NCBI RefSeq assembly: GCF_000744655.1
Contig: NZ_JQMJ01000004.1
Coordinates: 4,960,001-5,024,000, forward strand
Length of the DNA: 64,000 nucleotides
From: Streptacidiphilus rugosus AM-16
GTDB taxonomy: Bacteria > Actinomycetota > Actinomycetes > Streptomycetales > Streptomycetaceae
Reading direction: 5' to 3'
Shown here piece after piece: positions 40,734 through 50,124 of the stretch. Position numbers and translations under genes: made by a program. Positions within the stretch are counted from its first letter, which is position 1. The number at the start of each line of letters is the position of its first letter. The notes beneath the pieces are model-generated. The model saw nothing but the letters and a program-made list of their open reading frames with translations, did not search any database and had not been told where the DNA came from.

Positions 40734-42407
40734 TTGCTCTCACGACGTACCTTCCTCACTGCTGCCGCCACCACGGCGGCGGCCGCGCTCACCGCGCCGG
40801 CCTGGCTGCCCGGGCTCGCCTCCAGCGCGTCCGCCGCGGTCTCCCTCCCCGTCACGCTGCAGAACAACTCCGGTTCCGGCGCGGCCGTCTACGCCTACAT
40901 ATCCGGTGCGGACAGCAGCGGGTGGCCCGGGTTCGTCGGGCCGGACGGGGCCTTCCACCGGCTGCCCAACCCCTCGGCGACGCTGACGCCGGTCCCGGAC
41001 TACTCGATCGCGCTGGGCGCGTCCGGCACCTCGACCACGCTCACGCTGACCGACTACGTGATCAGCGGCCGGGTCTGGTTCTCCGTCGGCAAGAAGATCC
41101 AGTTCTTTGTGAACCCGGGCGCGGTTCCCGGCCTGGTGCAGCCGGGATTCACCAGCTCGGACCCCAACTGGCTGACCGACTGGACCTTCTGCGAGTTCAC
41201 CTACAACAGCACCAACCTGTACGCGAACATCAGCTACGTCGACCTGGTCGCCTCACCCATCTCCATGCAGACGACCGGCAGTTCGGGAACCCAGACGGTC
41301 AGCCCGCTGCCCGCGGGGGCGCTGGCCGCCATCGCCTCGGGGCTGAACGCCCAGCACGCCGCCGACGGCGCGCCGTGGAACACCCTGGTGGCCACCGACA
41401 GCTCCGGCGCCGTGCTGCGGGTCATGTCGCCGATCCACGCCACCACGGACTTCGGCGGCTACTGGAACTCCTACCTGGACCAGGTGTGGAGCCGTTTCGC
41501 CGGTACGCCGCTGACGATCGACACCCAGTCCTTCGGCACGTTCACCGGCACCGTCTCCGGCGGGGTGCTCACCTTCTCCGGCCTGAACGACGACGGCGTC
41601 GCCTTCACCCGCCCCAGCGCCGCCGACATCTTCAGCTGCAACAGCGGTCCGTTCTACAACTCCGGCGGCGACGCCCGCGGGGCCGTGGCCGCGCGGCTCA
41701 GCGCGGCCCTGAACCGGAGCACGCTGCTGCTGGCCGGCGGCCAGAACCAGCCCGGCGGGGTCACGGCCGCCCAGTACTACACGAACGCCGTCACCAACCA
41801 CTACGCCAGGCTGGTCCACCAGCACGCGTCGATCGGCTACGCCTTCCCGTACGACGACGTCGGCCCGACCGGCAGCGCGCCGGTCGACGGGCACCTCCAG
41901 GACTACGCCCCGACCTCCTGGACCATCTCGCTCGGCAGTGGGGTCACCGGATCGGGCGGCGGAGGCGGCGGTGGCGGTGGCGGGTCGACCGTCAGCGCGT
42001 ACTCCACCATCCAGGCCGCGAGTTTCACGGCCCAGAGCGGGACCGCCACGGAGTCCTGCTCCGACACCGGCGGCGGCCAGGACGTCGGCTGGATCTCCGC
42101 AGGCGACTGGCTCCGCTACAAGGGCGTCGACTTCGGCGGCACCTCGCCGCTGCGGGTGCTGGCGCGCCTGGCCTCCGGCGCGGCGGCGGGCGTCAGCGGC
42201 GCCGTCCAGTTCCGGCTCGACAGCACGAGCGGCCCCGTGCTCGCGGAGATCGACCTCGCGAGCACCGGCGGCTGGCAGAGCTGGCAGACCATTCCGATGA
42301 ACCTCGGCGCCAAGGCCACCGGCGTCCACGACGTGTTCCTCACCTTCAGCGGTGGCAACGGCGGCGACTTCGTCAACGTCCACTGGTTCAGCTTCTCCGC
42401 GACGTAG
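40734..42407 (+). CDS. exported GH64 beta-1,3-glucanase with CBM6
   Basis: A 557-residue enzyme. A twin-arginine signal (SRRTFLTAAATTAAAAL) leads export. The GH64 domain has NNSGSGAAVYAYISGAD, WTFCEFTYNSTNLYANISYVDLVASPI with the Glu and Asp of the catalytic pair, and HASIGYAFPYDDVGPT. A Gly-rich linker (about ten glycines, near residue 405) precedes a C-terminal CBM6 (STIQAASFTAQSGTATE, WISAGDWLRYKGVDFG, VHDVFLTFSG). It cleaves beta-1,3-glucan to laminaripentaose-type products and, with the chitinase, would attack fungal walls. The TTG at 40734 has GGAG 5 bases before; GTG 40728 is an alternative. Confidence 0.9.
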   Translation: MLSRRTFLTAAATTAAAALTAPAWLPGLASSASAAVSLPVTLQNNSGSGAAVYAYISGADSSGWPGFVGPDGAFHRLPNPSATLTPVPDYSIALGASGTSTTLTLTDYVISGRVWFSVGKKIQFFVNPGAVPGLVQPGFTSSDPNWLTDWTFCEFTYNSTNLYANISYVDLVASPISMQTTGSSGTQTVSPLPAGALAAIASGLNAQHAADGAPWNTLVATDSSGAVLRVMSPIHATTDFGGYWNSYLDQVWSRFAGTPLTIDTQSFGTFTGTVSGGVLTFSGLNDDGVAFTRPSAADIFSCNSGPFYNSGGDARGAVAARLSAALNRSTLLLAGGQNQPGGVTAAQYYTNAVTNHYARLVHQHASIGYAFPYDDVGPTGSAPVDGHLQDYAPTSWTISLGSGVTGSGGGGGGGGGGSTVSAYSTIQAASFTAQSGTATESCSDTGGGQDVGWISAGDWLRYKGVDFGGTSPLRVLARLASGAAAGVSGAVQFRLDSTSGPVLAEIDLASTGGWQSWQTIPMNLGAKATGVHDVFLTFSGGNGGDFVNVHWFSFSAT

Positions 42408-42430
42408 CGGTCGCCGAAGCGAGCAGGTCG

Positions 42431-42465
42431 CAGGGAGGGGAGGTCGTCACGGCCTCCCCTCCCTG
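42431..42465. terminator. strong bidirectional terminator
   Basis: CAGGGAGGGGAGG (42431-42443) and CCTCCCCTCCCTG (42453-42465) are a perfect 13-base stem with a 9-base loop between the glucanase and the convergent CU044_5270 gene. Confidence 0.75.
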
Positions 42466-42501
42466 TTCGTCTCCCTGTTCGTCGCTCGTCCCGTCCGCGG
42501 G

Positions 42502-43569
42502 TCAGCTCGCCGTGGTGGCCGTTCCGCCCGAGGGGACGTCGCCCCGGTGGTCGACGATCGCCCGCCCGAGGATGGCGGTCAGCCCGATGAGCATGCCCGC
42601 TTTGCCGTTGACCGTCGTGCGCACCAGGTAGTCGCGCTCTCCGAGGAACGCGTAGGTGGACTTGTCGAAGATCCACTCGTGGCGCTCGCCGCCGGACTCC
42701 ACCCGCGCGATGCCCAGGCCGTGCCGACCCGCCGCGTCGACCGCGTCGGGGACCAGCTCGACGCCGGGGATCAGCGCGGTGGCCCGGTACAGCGCGGCGG
42801 TCGCCTGCGGCGGGAGCACGTTGAACCAGAGCAGCTCGCCGATCGTCTCGAAGGCGGTCTCCTCCTTGCCCGCGGAGGCGGTGGAGCCGTTGCCGGCGGT
42901 CTCCCGGTAGATCTCCTGGAGCAGGGCCGCCGGGTCGGTCGGCAGCCGGGAGGCCCAGGCATAGGTGGGATGGCCGATGTCGCCCCCCGGCGGGATCGGG
43001 GTGGTGATCGTGCTGTCGTCGATCTCCACGTCCGGGCCGCCGTTCTCCCGGTACATGTCGACGCCCTTGCCGGGGTCCTGGGTCCGCCAGTCCTCGCGCG
43101 TCTTCATCGGGCCCATCCGCCACGGCGAGTCGAAGGTCCTGTCCGCGGTGGGCTCGGTGAACTCGGAGAGGAACCTGACATAGGCCCACTGCCCCGGACG
43201 GACCGTCAACTGCGGTGCGGCGGACGCGGCGGCGGCGATCCGCTGGAGCGTGAACGCGGCGGCCTGGGCGTTGCCGGGCTCCACCGCGACGTACTGGACC
43301 GGGCGGGTCCCGTCGGCCTGCGGGCCGTGGACGGCGGCGCGGTCGGCGGCGGCTCCGTACACCACGGCCCCGCCGACCAGCGCGGCGGCGGTCGCCGCGG
43401 CGACGAGGACGGTGCGGAAGCGTGGTGCGGTGCGCGGCCCGGCCGCCGGTGCGGCGGGCCCGGAGTGTGCGGCGGTCTCGGCCGTGATGTGTCGCATGAG
43501 GAGTTCCCGGTACTGGGCGTGGCGTCCGGGAGGCAGGTCGCGCTCGGGCAGGGTCTCGTGCTCGGTCAC
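42502..43569 (-). CDS. CU044_5270-family membrane protein, sigma factor partner
   Basis: A 355-residue protein with an N-terminal cytoplasmic part (ERDLPPGRHAQYRELLMRHI), one membrane helix (RTVLVAAATAAALVGGAVVYGAAA, about residues 52-75), and a large exterior domain with QYVAVEPGNAQAAAFTLQRIAAAAS, GQWAYVRFLSEFTE and EWIFDKSTYAFLGERDYLV, which matches the CU044_5270 family. The layout resembles anti-sigma factors. GTG start overlaps the sigma gene stop (GTGA), so the two are coupled. A role in controlling the sigma factor is inferred from position; no ASD motif with HxxxCxxC is present. Confidence 0.85.
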   Translation of the reverse strand: MTEHETLPERDLPPGRHAQYRELLMRHITAETAAHSGPAAPAAGPRTAPRFRTVLVAAATAAALVGGAVVYGAAADRAAVHGPQADGTRPVQYVAVEPGNAQAAAFTLQRIAAAASAAPQLTVRPGQWAYVRFLSEFTEPTADRTFDSPWRMGPMKTREDWRTQDPGKGVDMYRENGGPDVEIDDSTITTPIPPGGDIGHPTYAWASRLPTDPAALLQEIYRETAGNGSTASAGKEETAFETIGELLWFNVLPPQATAALYRATALIPGVELVPDAVDAAGRHGLGIARVESGGERHEWIFDKSTYAFLGERDYLVRTTVNGKAGMLIGLTAILGRAIVDHRGDVPSGGTATTAS

Positions 43570-44237
43570 CGGTGTGCCTCCTGCGTGGACGGGGCCGCTG
43601 TCGCGCGCCCACCCTCTTCCTGGCGTGGGACGGGATCCGGTTCCCGCCGGTTTCGCGCGGGGACCCGGCCGCGCTGTGAGCGCGTCAGTTCCCGCTCGGT
43701 GAGCCGCTGCAGCTTGGCCCGCGCCCGGGAGAGCCGGGAGCGGACGGTGCCGACCGGAACGCCGAGCGCCTCGGCGGCCTCGGCGTAGCCGAGCCCCGAC
43801 CAGACGCACAGCACCAGCACCTCGCGCTCCGAGCGGCGCAGGCCGTCGAGCGCGGGCCGGAGGACCGCGAGGCGTTCGGCGTCGTCCAGGCGGCCCGCGG
43901 CCTCGTCCGCGAAGTCCGGCTGGACGTCGACCGGCGGCGGCATGTGGGCCAGCACCTCCCGGTGGCGGCGGGCGGCACGGCGCAGGCTGCGGCAGGTGTT
44001 GGTGGCGATGCCCAGCAGCCACGGCCGCAGCGGGCCGCCGTCGGGCTCCACCCGGGCACGGCAGCGCCACGCCTCCAGGAAGGTCACCGCCATCACCTCC
44101 TCCGCGGTCGACCAGTCACCCGTCATGCGATAGGCGTGGTTGTAGACGGCGCGGGCGCAGGCGTCGAAGAGCCGCCCGAAGGCCGCCGGGTCGCCCGCGC
44201 GGATCCGCTCCCGCAGTTCACGATCGATTGGTTCCAC
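43566..44237 (-). CDS. ECF-type RNA polymerase sigma factor
   Basis: A 223-residue sigma-70 family member of the ECF group. Region 2 is FGRLFDACARAVYNHAYRMTGDWSTAEEVMAVTFLEAW; region 4 is LRPALDGLRRSEREVLVLCVWSGLGYAEAAEALGVPVGTVRSRLSRARAKLQ. A basic, low-complexity tail follows region 4. Starts GTG at 44237. Co-translated with the downstream CU044_5270 membrane protein, which probably tethers or releases it. Target promoters and the inducing signal are unknown. Confidence 0.92.
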   Translation of the reverse strand: MEPIDRELRERIRAGDPAAFGRLFDACARAVYNHAYRMTGDWSTAEEVMAVTFLEAWRCRARVEPDGGPLRPWLLGIATNTCRSLRRAARRHREVLAHMPPPVDVQPDFADEAAGRLDDAERLAVLRPALDGLRRSEREVLVLCVWSGLGYAEAAEALGVPVGTVRSRLSRARAKLQRLTERELTRSQRGRVPARNRREPDPVPRQEEGGRATAAPSTQEAHR

Positions 44238-44404
44238 ACCGGGATACTGGGCGTCCGCCGCCCGGCAGTTCCCGTGAGCTGCGTCACAGGCGCCGGCGGG
44301 GGCCCGCGGCCGTCACGTCGGGCCGGGCCCACCGGCTGATCGGCCCGGACGGGGATAGGCTCGAACCAGCGCGGGGCACCTCGACGCCGCGTGCGGGAGC
44401 AGCC

Positions 44405-44824
44405 ATGGCCACTGTGAGCGTCCGCTACATCGTCCACGACGTGGACGAAGCCATCTCCTTCTACACCCGCAGGCTCGGGTTCACCGAGGTCATGCACCCG
44501 GCCCCGGGATTCGCCATGCTCGCCCGCGGCGACCTGCGGCTGGTGCTCTCCGCGCCGGGCGGCGGACCCGGAGGCGGCCAGGCCCTGCCCGACGGGACCC
44601 TGCCCACCCCCGGCGGCTGGAACCGGTTCATGCTCCAGATCGACGATCTCGAGCATCTGGTGGCGGAGTTGCGCGAGGCGGGCGTCCGCCTTCGCAGTGA
44701 CGTCGTCCACGGCGTCGGCGGCAACCAGGTGATCGCGGAGGACCCCTCGGGCAACCCGGTCGAGCTCTTCCAGCCCACCCGCGAGGAAGCCCGGCTCCGA
44801 CCCGGCGCCGGCCAGGGCGGCTGA
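44405..44824 (+). CDS. VOC-superfamily (glyoxalase-like) protein
   Basis: A 139-residue single-domain VOC protein: SVRYIVHDVDEAISFYTRRLGFTEVMH (first beta-alpha-beta unit), LRLVLSAPGGG, and the second unit FMLQIDDLEHLVAELREAGVRLRSDV with DPSGNPVELFQP at the end, containing a likely metal Glu. Such proteins act as glyoxalases, dioxygenases or antibiotic-resistance binders; the sequence does not say which. ATG start at 44405 is preceded by GGGAGCA at 8 bases. It precedes the MFS gene by about 40 bases, on the same strand. Confidence 0.88.
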   Translation: MATVSVRYIVHDVDEAISFYTRRLGFTEVMHPAPGFAMLARGDLRLVLSAPGGGPGGGQALPDGTLPTPGGWNRFMLQIDDLEHLVAELREAGVRLRSDVVHGVGGNQVIAEDPSGNPVELFQPTREEARLRPGAGQGG

Positions 44825-44862
44825 CTACGCTGGAGAGCGGCGACGGAGCAGGAGGCGGCGAG

Positions 44863-46493
<1,631 letters not shown>

Positions 46494-46496
46494 CCG

Positions 46497-46523
46497 GCGG
46501 CCCGGGGCCGGGCGCCGGGCCGC
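46497..46523. terminator. short stem-loop between convergent genes
   Basis: GCGGCCCGG (46497-46505) and CCGGGCCGC (46515-46523) form a 9-base stem directly after the MFS stop and before the convergent gene. Confidence 0.5.
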
Positions 46524-46532
46524 GCGCTGCGC

Positions 46533-47645
46533 TCAGGGCCGGCGGAACAGGGAGCCGAGGGACCTGACGGCGGTGTCCGCGACCTTGGTGATCGCCTGGG
46601 CGAGGTCGTCCAGGTCGGCGGCGAACGTGGGCGGCCCGGCGTGGTCCGCGTCCTTCGGGCGCTCGGGCTCGGGCTCGGCCACGACGGCGGCGCCGCGGTA
46701 GCCGACCGGGCCCTCGTTGACGCGCTGGGACCACCCCTGGAAGGAGCCTCCGTCCGGGGCGAGTCCGACGGACGCGGAGCAGGCCCGCTGATCGGTCCAG
46801 GCGATTCGGTCGTAGGGGCCGTCGCCGGTGACGAGGTGGAGCGTGAGCGGGCCGCCCTCGTGCCAGCGGCCGCCCCAGCCGGCCTGGGTGGTGAAGGCGA
46901 GGGTGGCGGCCGGGTCGGCGTCACCGGGGAAGGCCTGACGGTCGGTCAACGTCCCGCGCAGCTCGTACCACCGGCCGTCGGCGTCGCGGGTGTGGCCGTA
47001 GAAGGTGTGCAGTTCCAGGGCGAAGCAGACCGAGGCCTCGGCCCCGGTCCCGGCCCGCCAGTCCAGGCGCGACGGCAGCGCGCCCTCGCCGCCGTCGACG
47101 TGCAGCCGCCAGTCGCCGGCCGGCTCCCACTCCGCGGCGCCGGGGGCGCGCCGGTCGGTGCGGTAGGTGAGCAGGGAGGAAGCGAAGGAGTCCGCGAGCC
47201 AGGCGCGTTCCGCGGCGTCGCGGTCCCAGACGGGCTCGACCAGCACCCGGTACAGCCACAGCTGCGTCCGCGCGTCGGCGGCGCTCCCCACCGTCAGCGT
47301 GTTCTCGGCGCCGGGGACGAGCAGGTCCGCCGGCACGGCGAACGTGAGCTGCTGCGGGATGTCACCCCCGCCGGGTATGCGGAAACCGGTGACCACGGCC
47401 TTGCCGTTGACGGAGATCTCCAGCGGGGCGTGGCCGGGGTGCCGGCCCAGCTTCGAGACGAGGGCCCGGACCTTGACCGTGAGCTCGTCCGTGACGCCCT
47501 CCTCGGGGACCTGGAACTCGATCGTCACCGTCCCTCCGCCGCCGAGGGCGACGTGGTCGCGCGCGAAGCGGGCCCTCTCGGACCGGACGGCGGCGTTGCC
47601 CGTCCGCGGGACGGCGGTGGCGAACTCGGCGAAGACAGGCAGCAC
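46533..47645 (-). CDS. beta-rich protein of unknown function
   Basis: A 370-residue soluble protein without a signal peptide. The N-terminal half is a beta-sandwich-like region (HVALGGGGTVTIEFQVPEEGV, LEISVNGKAVVTGFRIPGGGD, LLVPGAENTLTVGSAADARTQLWLYRV) that resembles carbohydrate- or ligand-binding jelly-roll modules; the second half has WRLHVDGGEG and GWGGRWHEGGPLTLHLVTGDGPYDRI. No catalytic motif is recognised. GTG at 47645 is preferred, as AGGAG lies 6 bases upstream; GTG 47675 is also open. It is divergent from the AIM24 operon across about 230 bases. Confidence 0.65.
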   Translation of the reverse strand: MLPVFAEFATAVPRTGNAAVRSERARFARDHVALGGGGTVTIEFQVPEEGVTDELTVKVRALVSKLGRHPGHAPLEISVNGKAVVTGFRIPGGGDIPQQLTFAVPADLLVPGAENTLTVGSAADARTQLWLYRVLVEPVWDRDAAERAWLADSFASSLLTYRTDRRAPGAAEWEPAGDWRLHVDGGEGALPSRLDWRAGTGAEASVCFALELHTFYGHTRDADGRWYELRGTLTDRQAFPGDADPAATLAFTTQAGWGGRWHEGGPLTLHLVTGDGPYDRIAWTDQRACSASVGLAPDGGSFQGWSQRVNEGPVGYRGAAVVAEPEPERPKDADHAGPPTFAADLDDLAQAITKVADTAVRSLGSLFRRP

Positions 47646-47880
47646 TCGGACTCCTACGGACGATCTCTGCGGCACACGGTTCGGTACGCCGGCCGGCGCA
47701 CCACGACACCCTCACTGACACGGGGCGGCCGCTCGGGCGGTTCCCGCGTGCTGCCCATTGTGCTGAGGGGCTCTGACACACCGTCCCCGGTCCCCGTGCG
47801 AGGGCACCCGGTCCGCATCATCGAGCCGGCCGGGCACCGCGCCCACCGGCCGGCGGGCCGACGCCGGTACGGTGTGGCGC

Positions 47881-48519
47881 GTGGCTCAGTTTCGGATGCA
47901 GGGATCGCGGGTGCTCGCGGTCGATCTCGTGGGGGACAGCGTGAAGGCCCGCAACGGATCGATGGTGGCCTACGACGGCCAGATGACCTTCAAACGGATG
48001 ACCGGAGGAGGTGAGGGCCTGCGCGGCCTGGTCACCCGGCGGATCACCGGCGAGAAGATGACCGTGATGGAGGTCCAGGGCAACGGCACCTGCTGGTTCG
48101 CCGAGCGGGCCACCGAGATCAACCTGGTCAGGCTGAACGGCGAGCGGCTCCACGTCGAGGCGAGCAACCTGCTCTGCACCGAGGCCACGCTGCGCACCGG
48201 CACCGAGTTCACCGGACTGCGCGGCGCCTCCGAGGGCAACGGCATGTTCACCACCAAGGTCGAGGGCCACGGCTGGGCCGCGATCACCTCGGACGGCCCG
48301 GCGGTGATCCTGCGCGTGATGCCGGGCCTGCCGCTGCGGGTGGACCCGGGCGCGTACGTCGCCCACACGGGCAGTCTGCGGCAGAGCTTCCGCACGGACG
48401 TGACCTGGCGCGCCCTGGTGGGCGAGACCGGCGGCGAGAGCTTCCAGATCGAGTTCGAGGGCGAGGGGCTGGTCTACGTACAGCCGTCCGAGCGCCGCAC
48501 GATCGCGGGTGAGGTCTGA
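47881..48519 (+). CDS. AIM24-family protein, first copy
   Basis: A 212-residue protein of the AIM24 (PF01987) family: AQFRMQGSRVLAVDLVGDSVKARNGSMVAYDGQMTF, then VMEVQGNGTCWFAERATEINLV, VDPGAYVAHTGSL and GLVYVQPSERRTIAGEV. This is a beta-prism-like fold whose role is unknown; in Streptomyces three such genes are commonly adjacent, as here. GTG at 47881 is preferred; GTG 47872 is possible and neither has a clear ribosome site. Its stop overlaps the next start (TGATG). Confidence 0.85.
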   Translation: MAQFRMQGSRVLAVDLVGDSVKARNGSMVAYDGQMTFKRMTGGGEGLRGLVTRRITGEKMTVMEVQGNGTCWFAERATEINLVRLNGERLHVEASNLLCTEATLRTGTEFTGLRGASEGNGMFTTKVEGHGWAAITSDGPAVILRVMPGLPLRVDPGAYVAHTGSLRQSFRTDVTWRALVGETGGESFQIEFEGEGLVYVQPSERRTIAGEV

Positions 48520-49175
48520 TGGCACCGGCGTTCACCCAGATCAACAGCAAGATGGTGGAGGCCGCCGTCGTCCCCGGGCAGCGGCTGTACAGCCAGCGCG
48601 GCGCGATGCTGGCCTACCGGGGCCAGGTGACCTTCACCCCCGACCTGATGGGCGGGCAGGGCGGCTTCGGCTCGATGCTGGGCCGGCGGCTGGCCAACGA
48701 GGACACCCCGCTGATGACCGTCGAGGGCAGCGGAAGCGTCATGTTCGGGCACGGTGGCCATCACATCCATCTGATCGAGCTGACCGGCGACACCCTCTAC
48801 GTGGAGGCCGACCGGCTGCTGGTCTTCGAGGGCTCGCTGCGGCAGTCCACGATGTTCATGGGCTCCCAGGGCGGTCTGCGCGGCATCATCCGCGGCCAGG
48901 CCACCGGGCAGGGCCTGTTCACCACCACCCTGACCGGCCACGGCTCGGCCGCGGTGCTGGCCCACGGCGGGGTCTTCGAGATCCCGATCACCCCGGCGCA
49001 CCCCGTCCACGTCGACCCGCAGGCGTACGTCGCCCACCGCGGCGAGGTGCAGAGCAAGGTGACCGCCTCCATCGGCTGGCGCGAGGCCGTCGGCCGGGGC
49101 TCCGGCGAGGCCTTCCAGCTCGAACTGACCGGCAACGGAACCGTCTTCGTCCAGGCCAGCGAGGAGAAACTGTGA
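48519..49175 (+). CDS. AIM24-family protein, second copy
   Basis: A 218-residue AIM24 paralogue: FTQINSKMVEAAVVPGQRLYSQRGAMLAYRGQVTF, then SVMFGHGGHHIHLIELTGDTLYVEADRLLVFE and GTVFVQASEEKL. Its start is directly coupled to the first copy and its stop to the third (GTGA), giving one transcript of three related genes. The paralogues differ enough to suggest hetero-oligomers; function is unknown. Confidence 0.87.
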   Translation: MAPAFTQINSKMVEAAVVPGQRLYSQRGAMLAYRGQVTFTPDLMGGQGGFGSMLGRRLANEDTPLMTVEGSGSVMFGHGGHHIHLIELTGDTLYVEADRLLVFEGSLRQSTMFMGSQGGLRGIIRGQATGQGLFTTTLTGHGSAAVLAHGGVFEIPITPAHPVHVDPQAYVAHRGEVQSKVTASIGWREAVGRGSGEAFQLELTGNGTVFVQASEEKL

Positions 49176-49939
49176 GCGCCCCCTACCCCGGCCCGGCGGC
49201 GGGACCGGTGATCTGGGACCCGTCGACGCTCCCCGCCGACGACAACGTCAACCCGTACGCCTTCTCCGTGGCGCTCGACGGCCGCTGGTTCCTGCAGAAG
49301 GGGAAGATGGTCGCCTACTACGGCGACATCGCCTTCCACCCCATCGGCTACGGCCCCCTGGACACGCTGATCTCCACCAGCTTCCACTCGCCGCTCCACG
49401 TCGGCGACTGGGTCGTGGCCGAGGGCCGCGGTCACATGATCCTCGCGGACCGCGCCTACGACGTGAACTCCTACGACCTGGACCGGGGCAACCTCACCGT
49501 GCGGGCCGGGAATCTGCTCGCCTTCGCGCCGACCCTGACGCTGAAGCAGTCGATCATCCCCGGCTTCCTCACCCTGATCGGCTCGGGCAGGTTCGTGGCC
49601 GCCTCCAACGGTCCGGTCCACTTCGTGGAGCCGCCCATCCGCGTGGATCCGCAGGCCCTGGTCGGCTGGGCGGACTGCCCCTCCCCCTGCCACCACTACG
49701 ACCACAGCTACATGCGGGGCTTCCTGGGCGGGGTGCGCCGGTTCACCGGCATCGGCGGGGCCTCGGGCGAGGAGCACCAGTACGAGTTCGTGGGCGCCGG
49801 GCAGGTGCTGCTCCAGTCCACCGAGGTGCTGATGAACGAGCCGCCGGCGGTCGGCGGCCCGGGCTCCGGCCTCCCGCACCAGGGCGACCGGCAGCAGCCG
49901 GGGCTGGGCGTGCTGGGAGGGCTGGGCGGACTGCTCTAG
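49172..49939 (+). CDS. AIM24-family protein, third copy
   Basis: A 255-residue AIM24 paralogue with an extra Pro/Gly-rich end. PYAFSVALDGRWFLQKGKMVAYYGDIAF begins the domain; a loop DCPSPCHHYDHSYM carries two Cys and several His, absent from the other copies, and may bind metal. The C-terminus (PPAVGGPGSGLPHQGDRQQPGLGVLGGL) is flexible. GTG start overlaps the previous stop. It is the end of the three-gene operon, followed by a strong hairpin. Confidence 0.87.
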   Translation: MSAPYPGPAAGPVIWDPSTLPADDNVNPYAFSVALDGRWFLQKGKMVAYYGDIAFHPIGYGPLDTLISTSFHSPLHVGDWVVAEGRGHMILADRAYDVNSYDLDRGNLTVRAGNLLAFAPTLTLKQSIIPGFLTLIGSGRFVAASNGPVHFVEPPIRVDPQALVGWADCPSPCHHYDHSYMRGFLGGVRRFTGIGGASGEEHQYEFVGAGQVLLQSTEVLMNEPPAVGGPGSGLPHQGDRQQPGLGVLGGLGGLL

Positions 49940-49958
49940 CCACGGCGCGGACACGCGG

Positions 49959-49999
49959 CGCCGTTCGGGCGGCGCCGGCGCGGCGTCGCCCGAACGGCG
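49959..49999 (+). terminator. stem-loop after the AIM24 operon
   Basis: CGCCGTTCGGGCG (49959-49971) and CGCCCGAACGGCG (49987-49999) form a 13-base perfect stem, 20 bases after the third AIM24 stop. Confidence 0.7.
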
Positions 50000-50124
50000 T
50001 AGCCGTGCTCGCCGCCCGCGTGGACCCCCTGCTTGACTCACCAGCAAGAGCCGGGCAGGGGGTGGCATGCGCGAGGAACGCCGACCGTTCGCCCGGATCG
50101 CCGACCCGCGCGAACGGAGCTCCG

